Assembly: GCF_012913485.1 (NCBI RefSeq)
Contig: NZ_CP051774.1
Span: 5,766,001 to 5,830,000 of the forward strand
Source of the DNA: Luteolibacter luteus
GTDB lineage: Bacteria; Verrucomicrobiota; Verrucomicrobiia; Verrucomicrobiales; Akkermansiaceae
DNA: 64,000 bases
Direction of reading: 5' to 3'
Below are positions 34,218 through 44,200 of this stretch, piece after piece (position 1 is the stretch's first letter; each line of letters opens with the position of its first letter). The translations under genes were made by a program, and so were the position numbers. Below the pieces are notes generated by a model. It was not told where the DNA came from, ran no database searches, and saw only the letters and a program-made list of their open reading frames with translations.

Positions 34218-34257
34218 AGTGGATCAGGGACACAATGGGCTTGTTCCCTGATCCACT
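34218..34257. promoter_or_regulatory. Strong hairpin in the leader of the Verru_Chthon protein A gene
   Basis: The perfect 13-bp arms AGTGGATCAGGGA (34218-34230) and TCCCTGATCCACT (34245-34257) enclose a 14-base loop that contains an in-frame ATG (34235). The best Shine-Dalgarno-like sequence for that ATG (AGGGA) is inside the left arm. It lies 112 bp after the LamG gene and 113 bp before the start preferred here for protein A. There is no T-run, so it is less like a terminator than like an RNA structure controlling translation. Confidence 0.55.
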
Positions 34258-34369
34258 CGCCCGTCTCCCGGTCGCAATATCCCACCCCCTCGCTCCGACC
34301 GATGCCCCAAGTATCGGAAGGATGTGGAAAACGATCGTCAACCGGGCCGCAAGGCCCCCCTGGAAACCC

Positions 34370-37300
34370 ATGAAATCGACCTTGATCTGCCGCACTTCGA
34401 GCGACCTCTCGCGGACGCAGAAAACCCATCGTCTACAGCGCGGATTCGCGCTGGTCATCAGTCTTTCGCTGATGGTTCTGCTGACCGTTCTCGCGGTCGG
34501 CCTTTTGACACTTTCTTCCTTGTCGCTGCGGGCTACCTCGCAAGGCGACGACCTGGCGATCGCCCGGGCCAATGCACGGCTGGGCTTGATGCTTGCGCTG
34601 GGTGAACTTCAGAAACACGCGGGTCCGGATCAACGGGTGACGGCACGTGCTGATGTCCTCGATGACAAGATCGCGAATCCGCGCCTGACCGGCGTCTGGA
34701 AATCCTGGGAGATCAAGGCGGGCAGCCCGCCATCTCCGGCGGAGTACGAAAAGTCTTCGCGCAATGAGAAGTTCCTCGGCTGGCTGGCCTCCAGCGATGA
34801 TGGCAAGGCGCAGACCGAGATCGGTTTTGCGGAAAGCGAGGCGAAGGTTCCCGCAACGCTGTGGGACAAAGGCTCGCTGGGCGATGATGTGCCGGAACAG
34901 GACATCGTGAAAGCCAGCAAGGTAACGCTCTCCGGCCGGAGCGGTGCCTATGCTTGGGCGGTGATGGATGAGGGCGTGAAGGCCCGCATTAATACACCAT
35001 ATGTCGACAATCCGAATTCGAAGGGCCAGCAGACTGCACAACTTGGAACGGGAGTGCGTCCGAATGCCTCGTCGATCCACAATCTGGAGAAGCTGGAGCG
35101 GGAGTTTTTCCTGAAGGGCTCGCAGGACTTCGCCGTGATCGAGAAGGGGATCTCCCGCCTGAATTTCGGTCTCGCTGCCGAGACGCTTTCTCCACAGACG
35201 AAGGAGCCGCTGAAGCGCCTTTCGCACGATGTGACTTTCCACTCGGTGGGCCTCTTCACCGATGTTGCCGCCGGCGGCTTGAAGGAAGACTTCAACCTGC
35301 TCACGAACTCCGGCTCCCTGCCGGGCGTGTATTCCGGCAAGGGCGTATATTCCTCCCGCCTGGGCATGACCGGTCCCTCTGATCCGCGCTGGGAATCGCT
35401 CTTCCAACTGGCAAAGCTCTACAAGGACACGGTGCGCCTTACTGGCACGGGTGCCACGCCGGTGCTGAAGGCACAGGTTCCGAGCGGCTGGCGCGCGGCC
35501 ACCGGGTCGGATCCGAACACCGGCACCCCCGGGGTGATCCAGAAGAATCCTCCGCCGGGTCTGGTGCTCATGCCTTCGATCGCGAAGGTGCAGCTCGTTT
35601 TCAGCCTGCTGACGCGGGATATCTACAACTATCCGAAGGTCAGCGACACCACACCGAAGACCCCGGGCACCAAGGACCAGGAGCGGAATCAGCAGCTGCA
35701 TGGCCCATGGGGTGAGAACTTTGCAGGTTCCTCCTACGATTACCTGCTGCACCTGCTCTACACGCCGGTGGTGACCCTGCATAACCCGTACAACGTTACC
35801 TTGGAGTTCAGCGAGCTGAAGGTCGTCTTCGGGAACGTGCCCTTTGCCCTCCAGGTCTTCCGCAATGGCCAGCCGCAAACGAAAGAGCCGGCACCACTGG
35901 ACACGCTCTACCATGAGCAGGCGGAAGCGGGGAATCTCTCGAAGCGCTTCGGCATGACGCTGAAGAACAATGCAGGTAGCACGACGGCACCGGTGGTAGG
36001 CTCCGGTACCTTCCGCCTGCTGCCGGGCGAGGTGATGCTTTTCTCCCCGTATATCGATCCCAATCGCACTTGGAAGGACGAGTATACGAACCGCACCTTC
36101 TCCGACTGGGATAGCGGATCCGGCGGCGGAAGCCGTACGCTCACGATCAATGGCCTGCCTGGTTGGCGCGGCGATGGCATCGGCTTCGACCTCGACTGGT
36201 TCTGCCCGAGCTACAAGGGTCTCCGCTATACCGACCAGGAAACGGAGAACGGCGTGAACATGGGTCGTGGCGGCTGCATTGGTGCGAAGGCCTCGGATAA
36301 TTTCACGCTGAAGTTCGCTCCGCTGAGCGTGGATTCGCTGAGCAGAAACAAGTTCACCATCGAGATGTTTGCGAAGCCGGTAGGCTCCGGCGCGCAGGTA
36401 TCCTCCAGCGTGATCGAGATGGACTACGAAGCTCCAACCGGCCTGCAGGATTCCCTCCTGGGGACCGGCGGCACGATCACCTATCCAAAGACGGGCTCGA
36501 TCAACACGATGCAGATGCATTCGCACTCGCTGACGAAGATCAAGGACATCAACACGGTGAAGCCCTTCGCAATCATCAGCGCCCAGGCGAAGACGACGAG
36601 CGGTGGCCTGAATCCGGACGGCGAGGACGGCAAGCTGGCGACCAAGCCATGGTGCTTCGGCCATTCGGTGGTGGGGGCCTCAACGCAGAAGATCAAGAGC
36701 GGGCACTCCTCGAACAGTTCGCATGAGATCAACCTGCAGCGTCTGGACAACGGAACGAACAACCTGTTGCAGTTTGACCCTGCTTCGGGACGCGGCAATT
36801 TCGTGACCGGCTTGACAGGAAATACCGGACTGAAGTTCGGCGTGCTCTACGACATCCCGCTCACGCCCTTGCAGGCCTTCCCGCAGTTGAACGCGGCGAA
36901 CCCCGGCGGGTCTTCCGGCTATCTGCCACGCTTCGCCCTTCCGATTGGCAATTCCTGGGCTCATCCGCTCATGAATTCCGGTGATGTGGTGACGGCACAG
37001 AGCGATGGCGCTCTACTGGACCACTCTTTCCTGTTGAACCTCGCGCTTTACGACCATTTCTACTTCTCGGGCCTGGCCGATCAGACGGGGAATTTCGGAA
37101 CGGGTGGCCGGACGACGAAGACGATTGCGGATGAATTCATCAGCGGCATCCCGCTGTCCGATCCTCGGATGATGACCTATTCACCGGATGGTCGCCCGAT
37201 GAGTGAACTGGCGGATGATGCGGTGGCTTCCGACGGCTATGCCCGGATGGCAGCTTGGCAGGTGATCAATGGTCCTTTCAATGTGAACTCGACCTCCGTG

Positions 37301-38074
37301 GCTGCATGGAAGGCGATGCTGGGTTCCGTTCATGATAGCGAGGCGCTTTGCAACCTGATCAACAAGGGCAGCAAGTCGGTCGCGATGACAGATCTGCCTG
37401 CGACCGATGCGGGCGACAATGAGGCACGCATCAGCCGCTTCCGTCTCCCTGTGGGGTATTCCGAGAAGGATGGGGGTGAGCCGACCGAGGCCTACTGGCT
37501 CGGTGCCCGCGAATACACGGACGACGAGTTGCAGAAGCTCGCGGAGGAAATCGTGGAGCAGGTGCGCGAGCGCGGTCCTTTCCTGTCGATGGCGGAATTT
37601 GTGAATCGTCGCCTGGGTTCCGACGACATGGCGCAGCGTGGTGCCTTGCAGCAGGCGATCGACAATGCGGACCTGAACAAGAAGCTGGCGGATGATGCCG
37701 CCGCGGGTTGGGAGATTCCCGCCACGGCGCTCTCGAATTACAAGTATCGCAATGTCGCCGCGGGTGCCGGACCAAGCTACCAAGGTGCTCCCGGTTATCT
37801 GAGCCAAGCTGACCTGCTGACGGTTCTCGGCAATGCGGCGACCCCGCGTTCGGATACCTTCACGATCCGCTCCTATGGCGAGGCTCGTGACGGGGAGGAC
37901 AAGCGCACCGCGGTGGCGTGGTGCGAGGCCGTGGTGCAGCGCGTTCCCGAATTCATCGATCCGGCCGACAAGGTGGAGGTGGCCACTGCGGCTCTGACCA
38001 GTCAGGCGAATAAGAGCTTCGGGCGGCGTTTTCAGCTCGTTTCTTTCCGATGGTTGTCGCAAGACGAGATCTGA
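34370..38074 (+). CDS. Verru_Chthon cassette protein A
   Basis: This 1234-residue protein carries the family hallmark near its N-terminus: R-G-F-A-L-V-I-S-L-S-L-M-V-L-L, a type IV pilin-like hydrophobic segment, then A-R-A-N-A-R-L-G-L-M-L-A-L-G-E-L-Q-K and G-P-D-Q-R-V-T-A. That identifies Verru_Chthon cassette protein A, normally one of four genes (A-D) encoding pilin-like and secretion-related proteins. Here B, C and D are not in the window. ATG 34370 gives the usual short leader (M-K-S-T-L-I-C-R). ATG 34235 has a better Shine-Dalgarno, but that lies in the hairpin. The remainder is a large beta/alpha protein without recognised catalytic motif. It is followed at 23 bp by the exported protein at 38098. 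Confidence 0.85.
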   Translation: MKSTLICRTSSDLSRTQKTHRLQRGFALVISLSLMVLLTVLAVGLLTLSSLSLRATSQGDDLAIARANARLGLMLALGELQKHAGPDQRVTARADVLDDKIANPRLTGVWKSWEIKAGSPPSPAEYEKSSRNEKFLGWLASSDDGKAQTEIGFAESEAKVPATLWDKGSLGDDVPEQDIVKASKVTLSGRSGAYAWAVMDEGVKARINTPYVDNPNSKGQQTAQLGTGVRPNASSIHNLEKLEREFFLKGSQDFAVIEKGISRLNFGLAAETLSPQTKEPLKRLSHDVTFHSVGLFTDVAAGGLKEDFNLLTNSGSLPGVYSGKGVYSSRLGMTGPSDPRWESLFQLAKLYKDTVRLTGTGATPVLKAQVPSGWRAATGSDPNTGTPGVIQKNPPPGLVLMPSIAKVQLVFSLLTRDIYNYPKVSDTTPKTPGTKDQERNQQLHGPWGENFAGSSYDYLLHLLYTPVVTLHNPYNVTLEFSELKVVFGNVPFALQVFRNGQPQTKEPAPLDTLYHEQAEAGNLSKRFGMTLKNNAGSTTAPVVGSGTFRLLPGEVMLFSPYIDPNRTWKDEYTNRTFSDWDSGSGGGSRTLTINGLPGWRGDGIGFDLDWFCPSYKGLRYTDQETENGVNMGRGGCIGAKASDNFTLKFAPLSVDSLSRNKFTIEMFAKPVGSGAQVSSSVIEMDYEAPTGLQDSLLGTGGTITYPKTGSINTMQMHSHSLTKIKDINTVKPFAIISAQAKTTSGGLNPDGEDGKLATKPWCFGHSVVGASTQKIKSGHSSNSSHEINLQRLDNGTNNLLQFDPASGRGNFVTGLTGNTGLKFGVLYDIPLTPLQAFPQLNAANPGGSSGYLPRFALPIGNSWAHPLMNSGDVVTAQSDGALLDHSFLLNLALYDHFYFSGLADQTGNFGTGGRTTKTIADEFISGIPLSDPRMMTYSPDGRPMSELADDAVASDGYARMAAWQVINGPFNVNSTSVAAWKAMLGSVHDSEALCNLINKGSKSVAMTDLPATDAGDNEARISRFRLPVGYSEKDGGEPTEAYWLGAREYTDDELQKLAEEIVEQVRERGPFLSMAEFVNRRLGSDDMAQRGALQQAIDNADLNKKLADDAAAGWEIPATALSNYKYRNVAAGAGPSYQGAPGYLSQADLLTVLGNAATPRSDTFTIRSYGEARDGEDKRTAVAWCEAVVQRVPEFIDPADKVEVATAALTSQANKSFGRRFQLVSFRWLSQDEI

Positions 38075-38097
38075 AAACCGCGTTTTCTGAAAAACCC

Positions 38098-38802
38098 ATG
38101 CGATCCCTGATTTCCGCTATCGTTCTTGTTGTGTCTTCCGCTTGCTACGCACAGGACGCGCGTCCGGTGGAGTGCCGTTTCCTCAGCTTTGGCGTCGAGC
38201 GGGATGATCGCTCGGTGCTCGCTGTCTCGGAGACGGGCGACGACATTACCTGCCCGCTTTCGACCACGCAGTTGTCGAAGAAAATCGTCTGTCCGGCGAA
38301 GGGTAACAAGATCCCCTTCATCTCCGCGGAGGATCGCAAGCCCTTTGCCGTGGCGAATATCCCCGCCGGTGTGAAATCGGCTCTGGTGATCTTCGTGAAG
38401 CTGGAGAAGCCGGGAACTCCGGGAGCCGCGGACAAGAATGCCGGGTGGAAGGTTTTCGTGATCGAAGACTCGGCGAAGAGCTTTCCCGATGGCGGGGCCT
38501 ATGTGGCGAACTTCTATCCCGGTGACATCCGCTTCGTGATTGGCGAGCACAAGGGCATGCTGAAGCCGGCGGGAACGCATGGTTACGAGATGCCCAAGCA
38601 GCGCGATGACTTCAACATGGCGCCCGTGATCTTCGAATTTAAAAGCGGTGAGAAATGGCGTATCGCGAATGAGAGTTCGCTGCGTTTCCTGCCGGGGATG
38701 CGGTATTTGATCTTCGCGTATGTGGATCCGGTATCGGGCCGCCCGCGGATCAATACCTACCAGGATCTTGCCGATGCTTCGGCTGCTCCGGCGGGAACTT
38801 GA
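38098..38802 (+). CDS. Small exported protein following Verru_Chthon protein A
   Basis: This 234-residue protein has a signal peptide (M-R-S-L-I-S-A-I-V-L-V-V-S-S, cleavage after A-Q). Its body aligns by eye with the truncated gene at 63559-64000: A-N-I-P-A-G-V-K-S-A-L-V versus A-K-L-P-V-G-S-R-R-A-T-V, then F-P-D-G-G-A-Y-V-A-N-F-Y-P versus L-P-F-G-K-L-R-I-H-N-Y-S-P. Both are probably members of one beta-rich verrucomicrobial family that I cannot name. The start at 38098 was preferred over 38050, which reads back into the protein A gene. Its position 23 bp after protein A suggests a shared transcript and a helper role in the same export or surface process. Confidence 0.8.
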   Translation: MRSLISAIVLVVSSACYAQDARPVECRFLSFGVERDDRSVLAVSETGDDITCPLSTTQLSKKIVCPAKGNKIPFISAEDRKPFAVANIPAGVKSALVIFVKLEKPGTPGAADKNAGWKVFVIEDSAKSFPDGGAYVANFYPGDIRFVIGEHKGMLKPAGTHGYEMPKQRDDFNMAPVIFEFKSGEKWRIANESSLRFLPGMRYLIFAYVDPVSGRPRINTYQDLADASAAPAGT

Positions 38803-38832
38803 GGCCGGGATCTCGCTGCCGGCTTTTCACCC

Positions 38833-39726
38833 TTACGGCCCTTCCTCCGTTACTACCCGGTAGAAATTCCGGGGTGATCCGGCGGCGGAAGGATCGGGGA
38901 CATCGGTGTAGGACACGGAGCCGTTCGCATTTGCCGGGAGGGTGACGAGATTCTGCCAAGCATCGGTAATGCCGAGGTCCGTGGAGGCTTGCAAGGTGGC
39001 ATTGGCCAAGGGGGCGGCACCATGGATGAGGCCGGTGAAATAGGGCGTGGTACCCACAGGATAGCTGACGTGCCGATTTGCCCAGCGCAGGTTCTGCGGG
39101 ATGGCTGGGCTATCGAGGCTGACGCTAAGATTGTCCATTGCCCATGATTCATCGCCCAGGCTCTGGACGCCTGCGCCTTCGATGATCCACTCGATCGTGA
39201 GGGTGGATGAGCTGTGAGGAATGGCTCGGAGGCCCGGCTCAAGCGCGAAATTGTAGGCGCTATCCCGATAGAAGCTGCCGGGGCCGCTGAAGCCAAGGTC
39301 CTGCCAGCGGGCGAGTTGGGCACCGGGGGCGGGAATGTAGCTTTGCACTTGGGACTGGACGGCATTTGCGAGCGACTCGCGGAAGATGGTCACGCCATCG
39401 AGCTTGATATGGAAGTAGTCCCCGCTGGGGTAGCTGCCGGTGCCGTCGAGGGAGTCGATTGCGGCCAAGAGGAAGCCGATGCTTGCGGTGCTATGCGCGG
39501 GCAGGTTGGTGAGCTCGAGCTTTACCAGATTGGCGGTGCTGCTGCGGAGGAAGTTGCCGGAGAAGAGATTGCTGCCGGTGCCAAGCCCGGCGAATTCCTG
39601 CACGCCTTCGGCGAGAGCGCTGCCCGGGGTGATTTCCGCGGGCAGGGTGCCATTGAAGTCGGTGGTGAAAACGCTTTGTGCGAGGGAGGAGGAAGCAGTG
39701 CAGAGAAGGATCGGGAGGATCTTCAT
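38833..39726 (-). CDS. Exported beta-sandwich protein of unknown function
   Basis: This 297-residue protein starts at 39726 (M-K-I-L-P-I-L-L-C-T-A-S, signal peptide to L-A-Q); the ORF extension to 39990 has no leader. The core (S-V-F-T-T-D-F-N-G-T-L-P ... G-D-Y-F-H-I-K-L-D-G) is typical of verrucomicrobial and planctomycete choice-of-anchor-like beta sandwiches. The end contains Q-A-S-T-D-L-G-I-T-D-A-W-Q, which resembles the S-x-D-L-x-x-W pattern in the C-terminal module of the giants, and closes N-F-Y-R-V-V. It is convergent with 38098 and divergent from 40026. No enzymatic motif is seen. Confidence 0.75.
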   Translation of the reverse strand: MKILPILLCTASSSLAQSVFTTDFNGTLPAEITPGSALAEGVQEFAGLGTGSNLFSGNFLRSSTANLVKLELTNLPAHSTASIGFLLAAIDSLDGTGSYPSGDYFHIKLDGVTIFRESLANAVQSQVQSYIPAPGAQLARWQDLGFSGPGSFYRDSAYNFALEPGLRAIPHSSSTLTIEWIIEGAGVQSLGDESWAMDNLSVSLDSPAIPQNLRWANRHVSYPVGTTPYFTGLIHGAAPLANATLQASTDLGITDAWQNLVTLPANANGSVSYTDVPDPSAAGSPRNFYRVVTEEGP

Positions 39727-40025
39727 GGGGAGGAAGAATATGGGATCGTTGACTAGTGGAATCGGGCGGAAGAAACAATCCCATTCGAGCCGACGGGCTA
39801 ACAGGTTCGTGTGATCCCTTGTAGCTGAGTGGAATTGCATTTTCCAAACGTGGAGCGGATTCGGGCGCCGGGTGGGAGTCATTCCCACGAAGTGAAACAG
39901 GGAAGGGATCTCTCGGGTCGCTTCGCTAATCTCGCCGGGATCTGAGGCCGACGATTCCGTCTTGAGCCCGCTTCGAGGCTTCCCTAGCAAGTTAGGACGC
40001 GATCCATCTGATCGCCATACCCGCG

Positions 40026-40550
40026 ATGAAGAAGCGAGATCCGAAATCTAAGCCGGCAAAGTCCGCAAGGAAGGCCGTCGCCAAGAAGGTAGCGAAGAAA
40101 GCGGTGGCGAAGAAGGCTCCGAAGAGGCTCTTGAAAAACCAGGATGGTGTGGTGCTCCTGTCCGGTGGCAATCCCCAGATCGCGAAGGCGGATGGCGATT
40201 CACCGGTTCAAGCCTACATCGCCGCGATGCCGGGATGGAAGAGCGGGCTCGGGCGGCGTCTTGATGATCTCATCATGCGCGCGGTTCCGGAGGTGAAGAA
40301 GGCGGTGAAATGGAACTCGCCCTTCTACGGGATCGAGGGGCAGGGCTGGTTCCTGTCCTATCACGTGCTGACCCGCTACGTGAAGGTGACCTTTTTTGCC
40401 GGCATGTCTCTAAAGCCGATTCCACCGGGCGGCACGGAGCGCAGCGGGGAATCGCGGTGGATCGATATTTACGAGGACGATGTGCTCGACGAAGAACAGA
40501 TGACGAAATGGTTGAAGCAAGCAGCTGCGATTCCCGGCTGGAAACCCTGA
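40026..40550 (+). CDS. DUF1801-domain protein with histone H1-like lysine-rich tail
   Basis: This 174-residue cytoplasmic protein has two parts. Residues 1-36 are almost entirely K, A, R, V and S (A-K-K-V-A-K-K-A-V-A-K-K-A-P-K-R), like the tail of bacterial histone H1-like proteins. Residues about 50-170 are a DUF1801 fold (S-P-V-Q-A-Y-I-A-A-M-P-G-W-K, then V-P-E-V-K-K-A-V-K-W-N-S-P-F-Y and W-I-D-I-Y-E-D). DUF1801 proteins are small and their biochemical function is unknown. The tail is an addition relative to the usual family and suggests nucleic-acid binding. The next gene starts 24 bp downstream and encodes a related protein. Confidence 0.85.
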   Translation: MKKRDPKSKPAKSARKAVAKKVAKKAVAKKAPKRLLKNQDGVVLLSGGNPQIAKADGDSPVQAYIAAMPGWKSGLGRRLDDLIMRAVPEVKKAVKWNSPFYGIEGQGWFLSYHVLTRYVKVTFFAGMSLKPIPPGGTERSGESRWIDIYEDDVLDEEQMTKWLKQAAAIPGWKP

Positions 40551-40574
40551 GCGAACCGATCAAATGTCAGACGC

Positions 40575-41150
40575 ATGAACCCGAAAGTGGACGCATTCCT
40601 GGAGAAGGCCGCCGCGTGGCGTGAGGAAATGACCGAGCTGCGAAAGCTCTGCCTGGCCAGCGGCATGGAGGAGGAAATGAAGTGGGGAAAGCCTTGCTAC
40701 ACTCATGAAGGGGGAAACGTGGCGATTATCCAGGGCTTCAAGGAATCCTGTGCGTTGCTGTTTCCAAAGGGCGCGCTCCTGAGTAATCCGGATGGTCTGT
40801 TAGAGAAGCCGGGCGAGAACACGCAGAGCGCGCGTAGGATCGTCTTCACCAGCTTGAAGGAGCTCGTGAAGCTGAAGCCGGTGGTCAAGGCTCGGCTCCA
40901 GGAAGCGATCGAGGTCGAGAAGTCGGGGCTGGAAGTGGAGTTCAAGAAGGAGCCCGAGCCCATCCCTGCGGAGCTTGAAGCCAAGTTCAAGGCGCAGCCT
41001 GCCTTGAAGAAGGCCTTCCACGCGCTGACACCCGGACGACAGCGCGCCTACATCCTGCACTTTTCCTCGGCGAAGCAATCCGCCACCCGCGCCTCCCGGA
41101 TCGAGAAGTGTGTCGAGAAGATCCTGGCGGGGAAGGGGATGATGGATTGA
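40575..41150 (+). CDS. YdeI/OmpD-associated (DUF1801-type) family protein
   Basis: This 191-residue cytoplasmic protein follows the DUF1801 gene by 24 bp. The N-terminal half is DUF1801-like (G-M-E-E-E-M-K-W-G-K-P-C-Y-T, then C-A-L-L-F-P-K-G-A), and the C-terminal 60 residues match the OmdA/YdeI end: F-H-A-L-T-P-G-R-Q-R-A-Y-I-L-H, then S-R-I-E-K-C. Members are associated with stress responses in several bacteria, without an established biochemical function. It is the second gene of a two-gene operon and is followed by an intrinsic terminator at 41166-41197. Confidence 0.88.
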   Translation: MNPKVDAFLEKAAAWREEMTELRKLCLASGMEEEMKWGKPCYTHEGGNVAIIQGFKESCALLFPKGALLSNPDGLLEKPGENTQSARRIVFTSLKELVKLKPVVKARLQEAIEVEKSGLEVEFKKEPEPIPAELEAKFKAQPALKKAFHALTPGRQRAYILHFSSAKQSATRASRIEKCVEKILAGKGMMD

Positions 41151-41165
41151 GAGGATGCGCTTTCT

Positions 41166-41197
41166 CCGGGCTCCGCTCCTAGGAGCCCGGATCTTTT
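41166..41197 (+). terminator. Intrinsic terminator after the YdeI-type gene
   Basis: The perfect arms CCGGGCTCC (41166-41174) and GGAGCCCGG (41182-41190) enclose a 7-base loop and are followed by ATCTTTT. It lies 16 bp after the stop of 40575-41150, and its end is 5 bp from the convergent gene. Confidence 0.88.
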
Positions 41198-41201
41198 CCG
41201 C

Positions 41202-44200
41202 TCATGGCTGAGTCACCTGAAGATCCACGAAGATTTTTGCCGAAGTGTTCCCAGCAATCGTCGCAGTGACGGTGGTGGTGCCGGGTGCCGGGGTATTCGG
41301 AGTGGCCACGAAGGTAACGGTCGTGCCGCCGAGGGTAGCACCGGAAACATTCCAGTTCTGCAAATCGGAGGACCACCGGTAGCGCGCGGTGAGATCGCTG
41401 GCCGGTGCACCGTTCTGCGTGTGCTGGAAGGTGAAGGTGCTGGCGGACTTGCCGATGTTCTGCAGGCCCTTGCTCGTCGTCGTCGGATCCGTGCCCAAGA
41501 AGTTCTCGAGGCCATTGGCAATGCCGTCCTCATCCGGATCATCATTGAAGCCGCTGCTCGCGCCCATGCCAGGATAGCCGGCAGCCCAGGTCGCGTAGGT
41601 AGGCGATTGCGGCGGCGTGGTGTAGAGGAAGGACTCCGGAGACAGTGCGCCATTGCTAAAGCGGACGTCATCGATGTTCCCGAAGAAGCGGTCCGTGTGG
41701 CCTCCATTATAGAGACCTCGAGCGAAGCTGAAGACGCCCGGATCCCAGTCGCCGCCATCTCCCGCACCCGTCGAAATCGCGGGATTCGTGCTGGAGGAAA
41801 TATCAGCAGTACCGAGCAACGTATAGCTGGTGGCACCATCGCTGAGATTCTTCAGGTAGAGTGACAGGGTATCGCCATCGGAGTTCGCGGCGACGGCATA
41901 CCACTTGTTATCCAGCAGGGTATTGGCCCCGGTGGTGACATTCCAGTTGTTGCCGGCGGCGTCGGTGAACATCACGCGCAAACCTCCCGTGGGAGTAATG
42001 GCGAAATAGAAAGCAGCCAGCGCGGGATCTCCGGAGAAAGTTCCCCGGCTATCGCGGCCGATGAAGGTCTGGTAGCCGTTCGTCGCGTCCTCGGGGCGGA
42101 TGGTCGCTTCGATGGTCCACGCGGTAGGACTCCAGTTCGTGAGCGGGGTGCCGATGGCCGATACCGCGGGAAAGCTGCTGCCATTCCGCATGCTCAGTGT
42201 GTTCGGTGCTCCGGTTTGCGGAGTGGTGGGAGCAGGCACCTCGGCGCGATACCAATGCCAGTTTGAAGTCCAGGCCGAAAGGTGGTTCGCATTGCCCGAG
42301 CGATCCACGATGCTGCCTTCGTATTGTCCATCGCTGGTGCGGGAATAGGGTACATAGGTGTTTGCCGTGCCTTCTTCGAAGTTCCACCAGGCTACCGTTG
42401 ATGCAGGCGTAGTGCTGCGTGCTTCCAAATTTGCAAGGAAGACATAGTCGCCGGAGAGCGGGGTCGCGGAGGTGCCGATCGTGCCGTTTGTGTTGCCCCG
42501 GAAGGCGGTGCCGCCCGAGTAGTTGCCATTCTTCGCGCTGCTCAGCTCGAAGAATGGATCACCGCTGAGCGGCGCGATCTCGAAGTAGTAAGTGGTGCTT
42601 GGCGAAAGCTGCACACCCATCCCGGAAACATTGAAAGTGAGATAGCGCCCCGTGCCACTCGTACCACTGCCGGTGATCGCGGCACCATCATAGGTGGCGC
42701 TATACTTGAGCAGCGGCGTCTTGGTGGTGCCGGTCACCGTGCCGATCTGGAACTCCCACTGGTCTCCCGGTTGGATGTCGTAGGAGGTGCCATTGCTCGT
42801 GAAGACCGGCCAGCCGACATGTGCGAAGGTGAAGGACTGCAGCGAGTAGCCCTGCGGATTTGCACCGGTGGTGAAGGTCTGACCCTTGCTCGTTCGGTCT
42901 TCCGCGACGTAGGTCAGCGCATCGTTGTCGGGGGAGTTGGTCGTTCCACCGATGGTGTTGCCCTCGGTGATGTTGGTCGCCAGATAATACGCATCATCGC
43001 TATCCGCCACCGGAGAGGTCTGGCTGGAAGTCACCGGGGCGGAAAGCGGGGCGAAGACCTGTAATTTCAATGTCGCATCCGATGTCGCACCGCTGGGATC
43101 GCTCACCCGGACCACGAAGGTGTTTTCGCCGCCATCACCCGAACCCGGCTGGCCGGAGAGCATGCCATTCGCGGCGACCGTGAGCCACGCCGGGCCGTTC
43201 AGTTTGGTGAAAGTAAGCGTGTCCGAGTCGGCGTCTGTCGCGAAGGATGCGATCGATTGCGAAGCGTAAGGAATGAGCGCGTTCGCGTTCGGAAGCGTGA
43301 TCAGCGATGTCGAGAAGACGGGTGCTTGGTTCGCGCTTTGTCCCCAGAGGCTCCAGATCTCGGGGCCGTCGAGCGCCTTCGCATAGAGGCGGAAATCATC
43401 TATGCGGCCGTTGAAGTAGGGATCGTTGAACTGGCTCTTGCCGATGTAGTTGTTCGTGGCGGGGAAGTCCGCGGGGCTGCTTTCGATGCCGAAGGTGGAG
43501 CCCACCGGCTTGCCGTTCACGTAAAGGCTCATGTAGTTCCCACGCAGAACCGCAGCGAGGTGGACCCACTGGCCGGTCGGCAAGGTGGCGGAATTCACCT
43601 GATACTCCGCGCTTTTGCCATTGATCGCATCGCGCAGCGCGAGACGCAGGCCGGCTCCACCGGCCTTCGGCGTGAGGCAGAGGAACTGATAGGTGCCGGT
43701 ACCGAAATCGAAGACGCGTTGCCAATCGCCGCCGCCGTCCCAGTTGACCCAGGTGGCCACGGTCATATCTCGCGTGCGACCCAGGGCATCGGGGAGGTCC
43801 ACGTAATCATCCACGCCATCCAGGTCGATAGACTGTGCGATCTTTCCGACGGCATAGCTTGGTGAGCCGAAGGTCGCGCCGTGGTTGGCATTGAGTGCGT
43901 TCGCAGGTGTGCCGTTGAAATTCCACTGCCCGAGTTGCGGAACATTGTGCACCCAGAGTTGCCGTGCGCGGGAGTTTAGCGTCTCGCCTGCGCCGCTTGC
44001 AGCACAGTAGTAGCTCCCGCCATCGGCAGCATCGGCGTTCGCGATGCGAAGGGTTGCGGTATTGGCACCGGAGATATCGCCTCCATTCACCAGTGGTGCG
44101 CCGTTCTTATACCACTGCCATGCGTAGGCGAAGGGTGACTCCACGCGGAATTGCGCGGTTTCGCCGAGGACCACGGCGTTGTTCCGTGCTTCCTTGGTGT

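Noticed and set aside
34433..36664. Minus-strand ORF of 743 codons antisense to the Verru_Chthon protein A gene
   Set aside because: Rich in Arg, His and Ala and with no domain; a mirror frame of the real gene.
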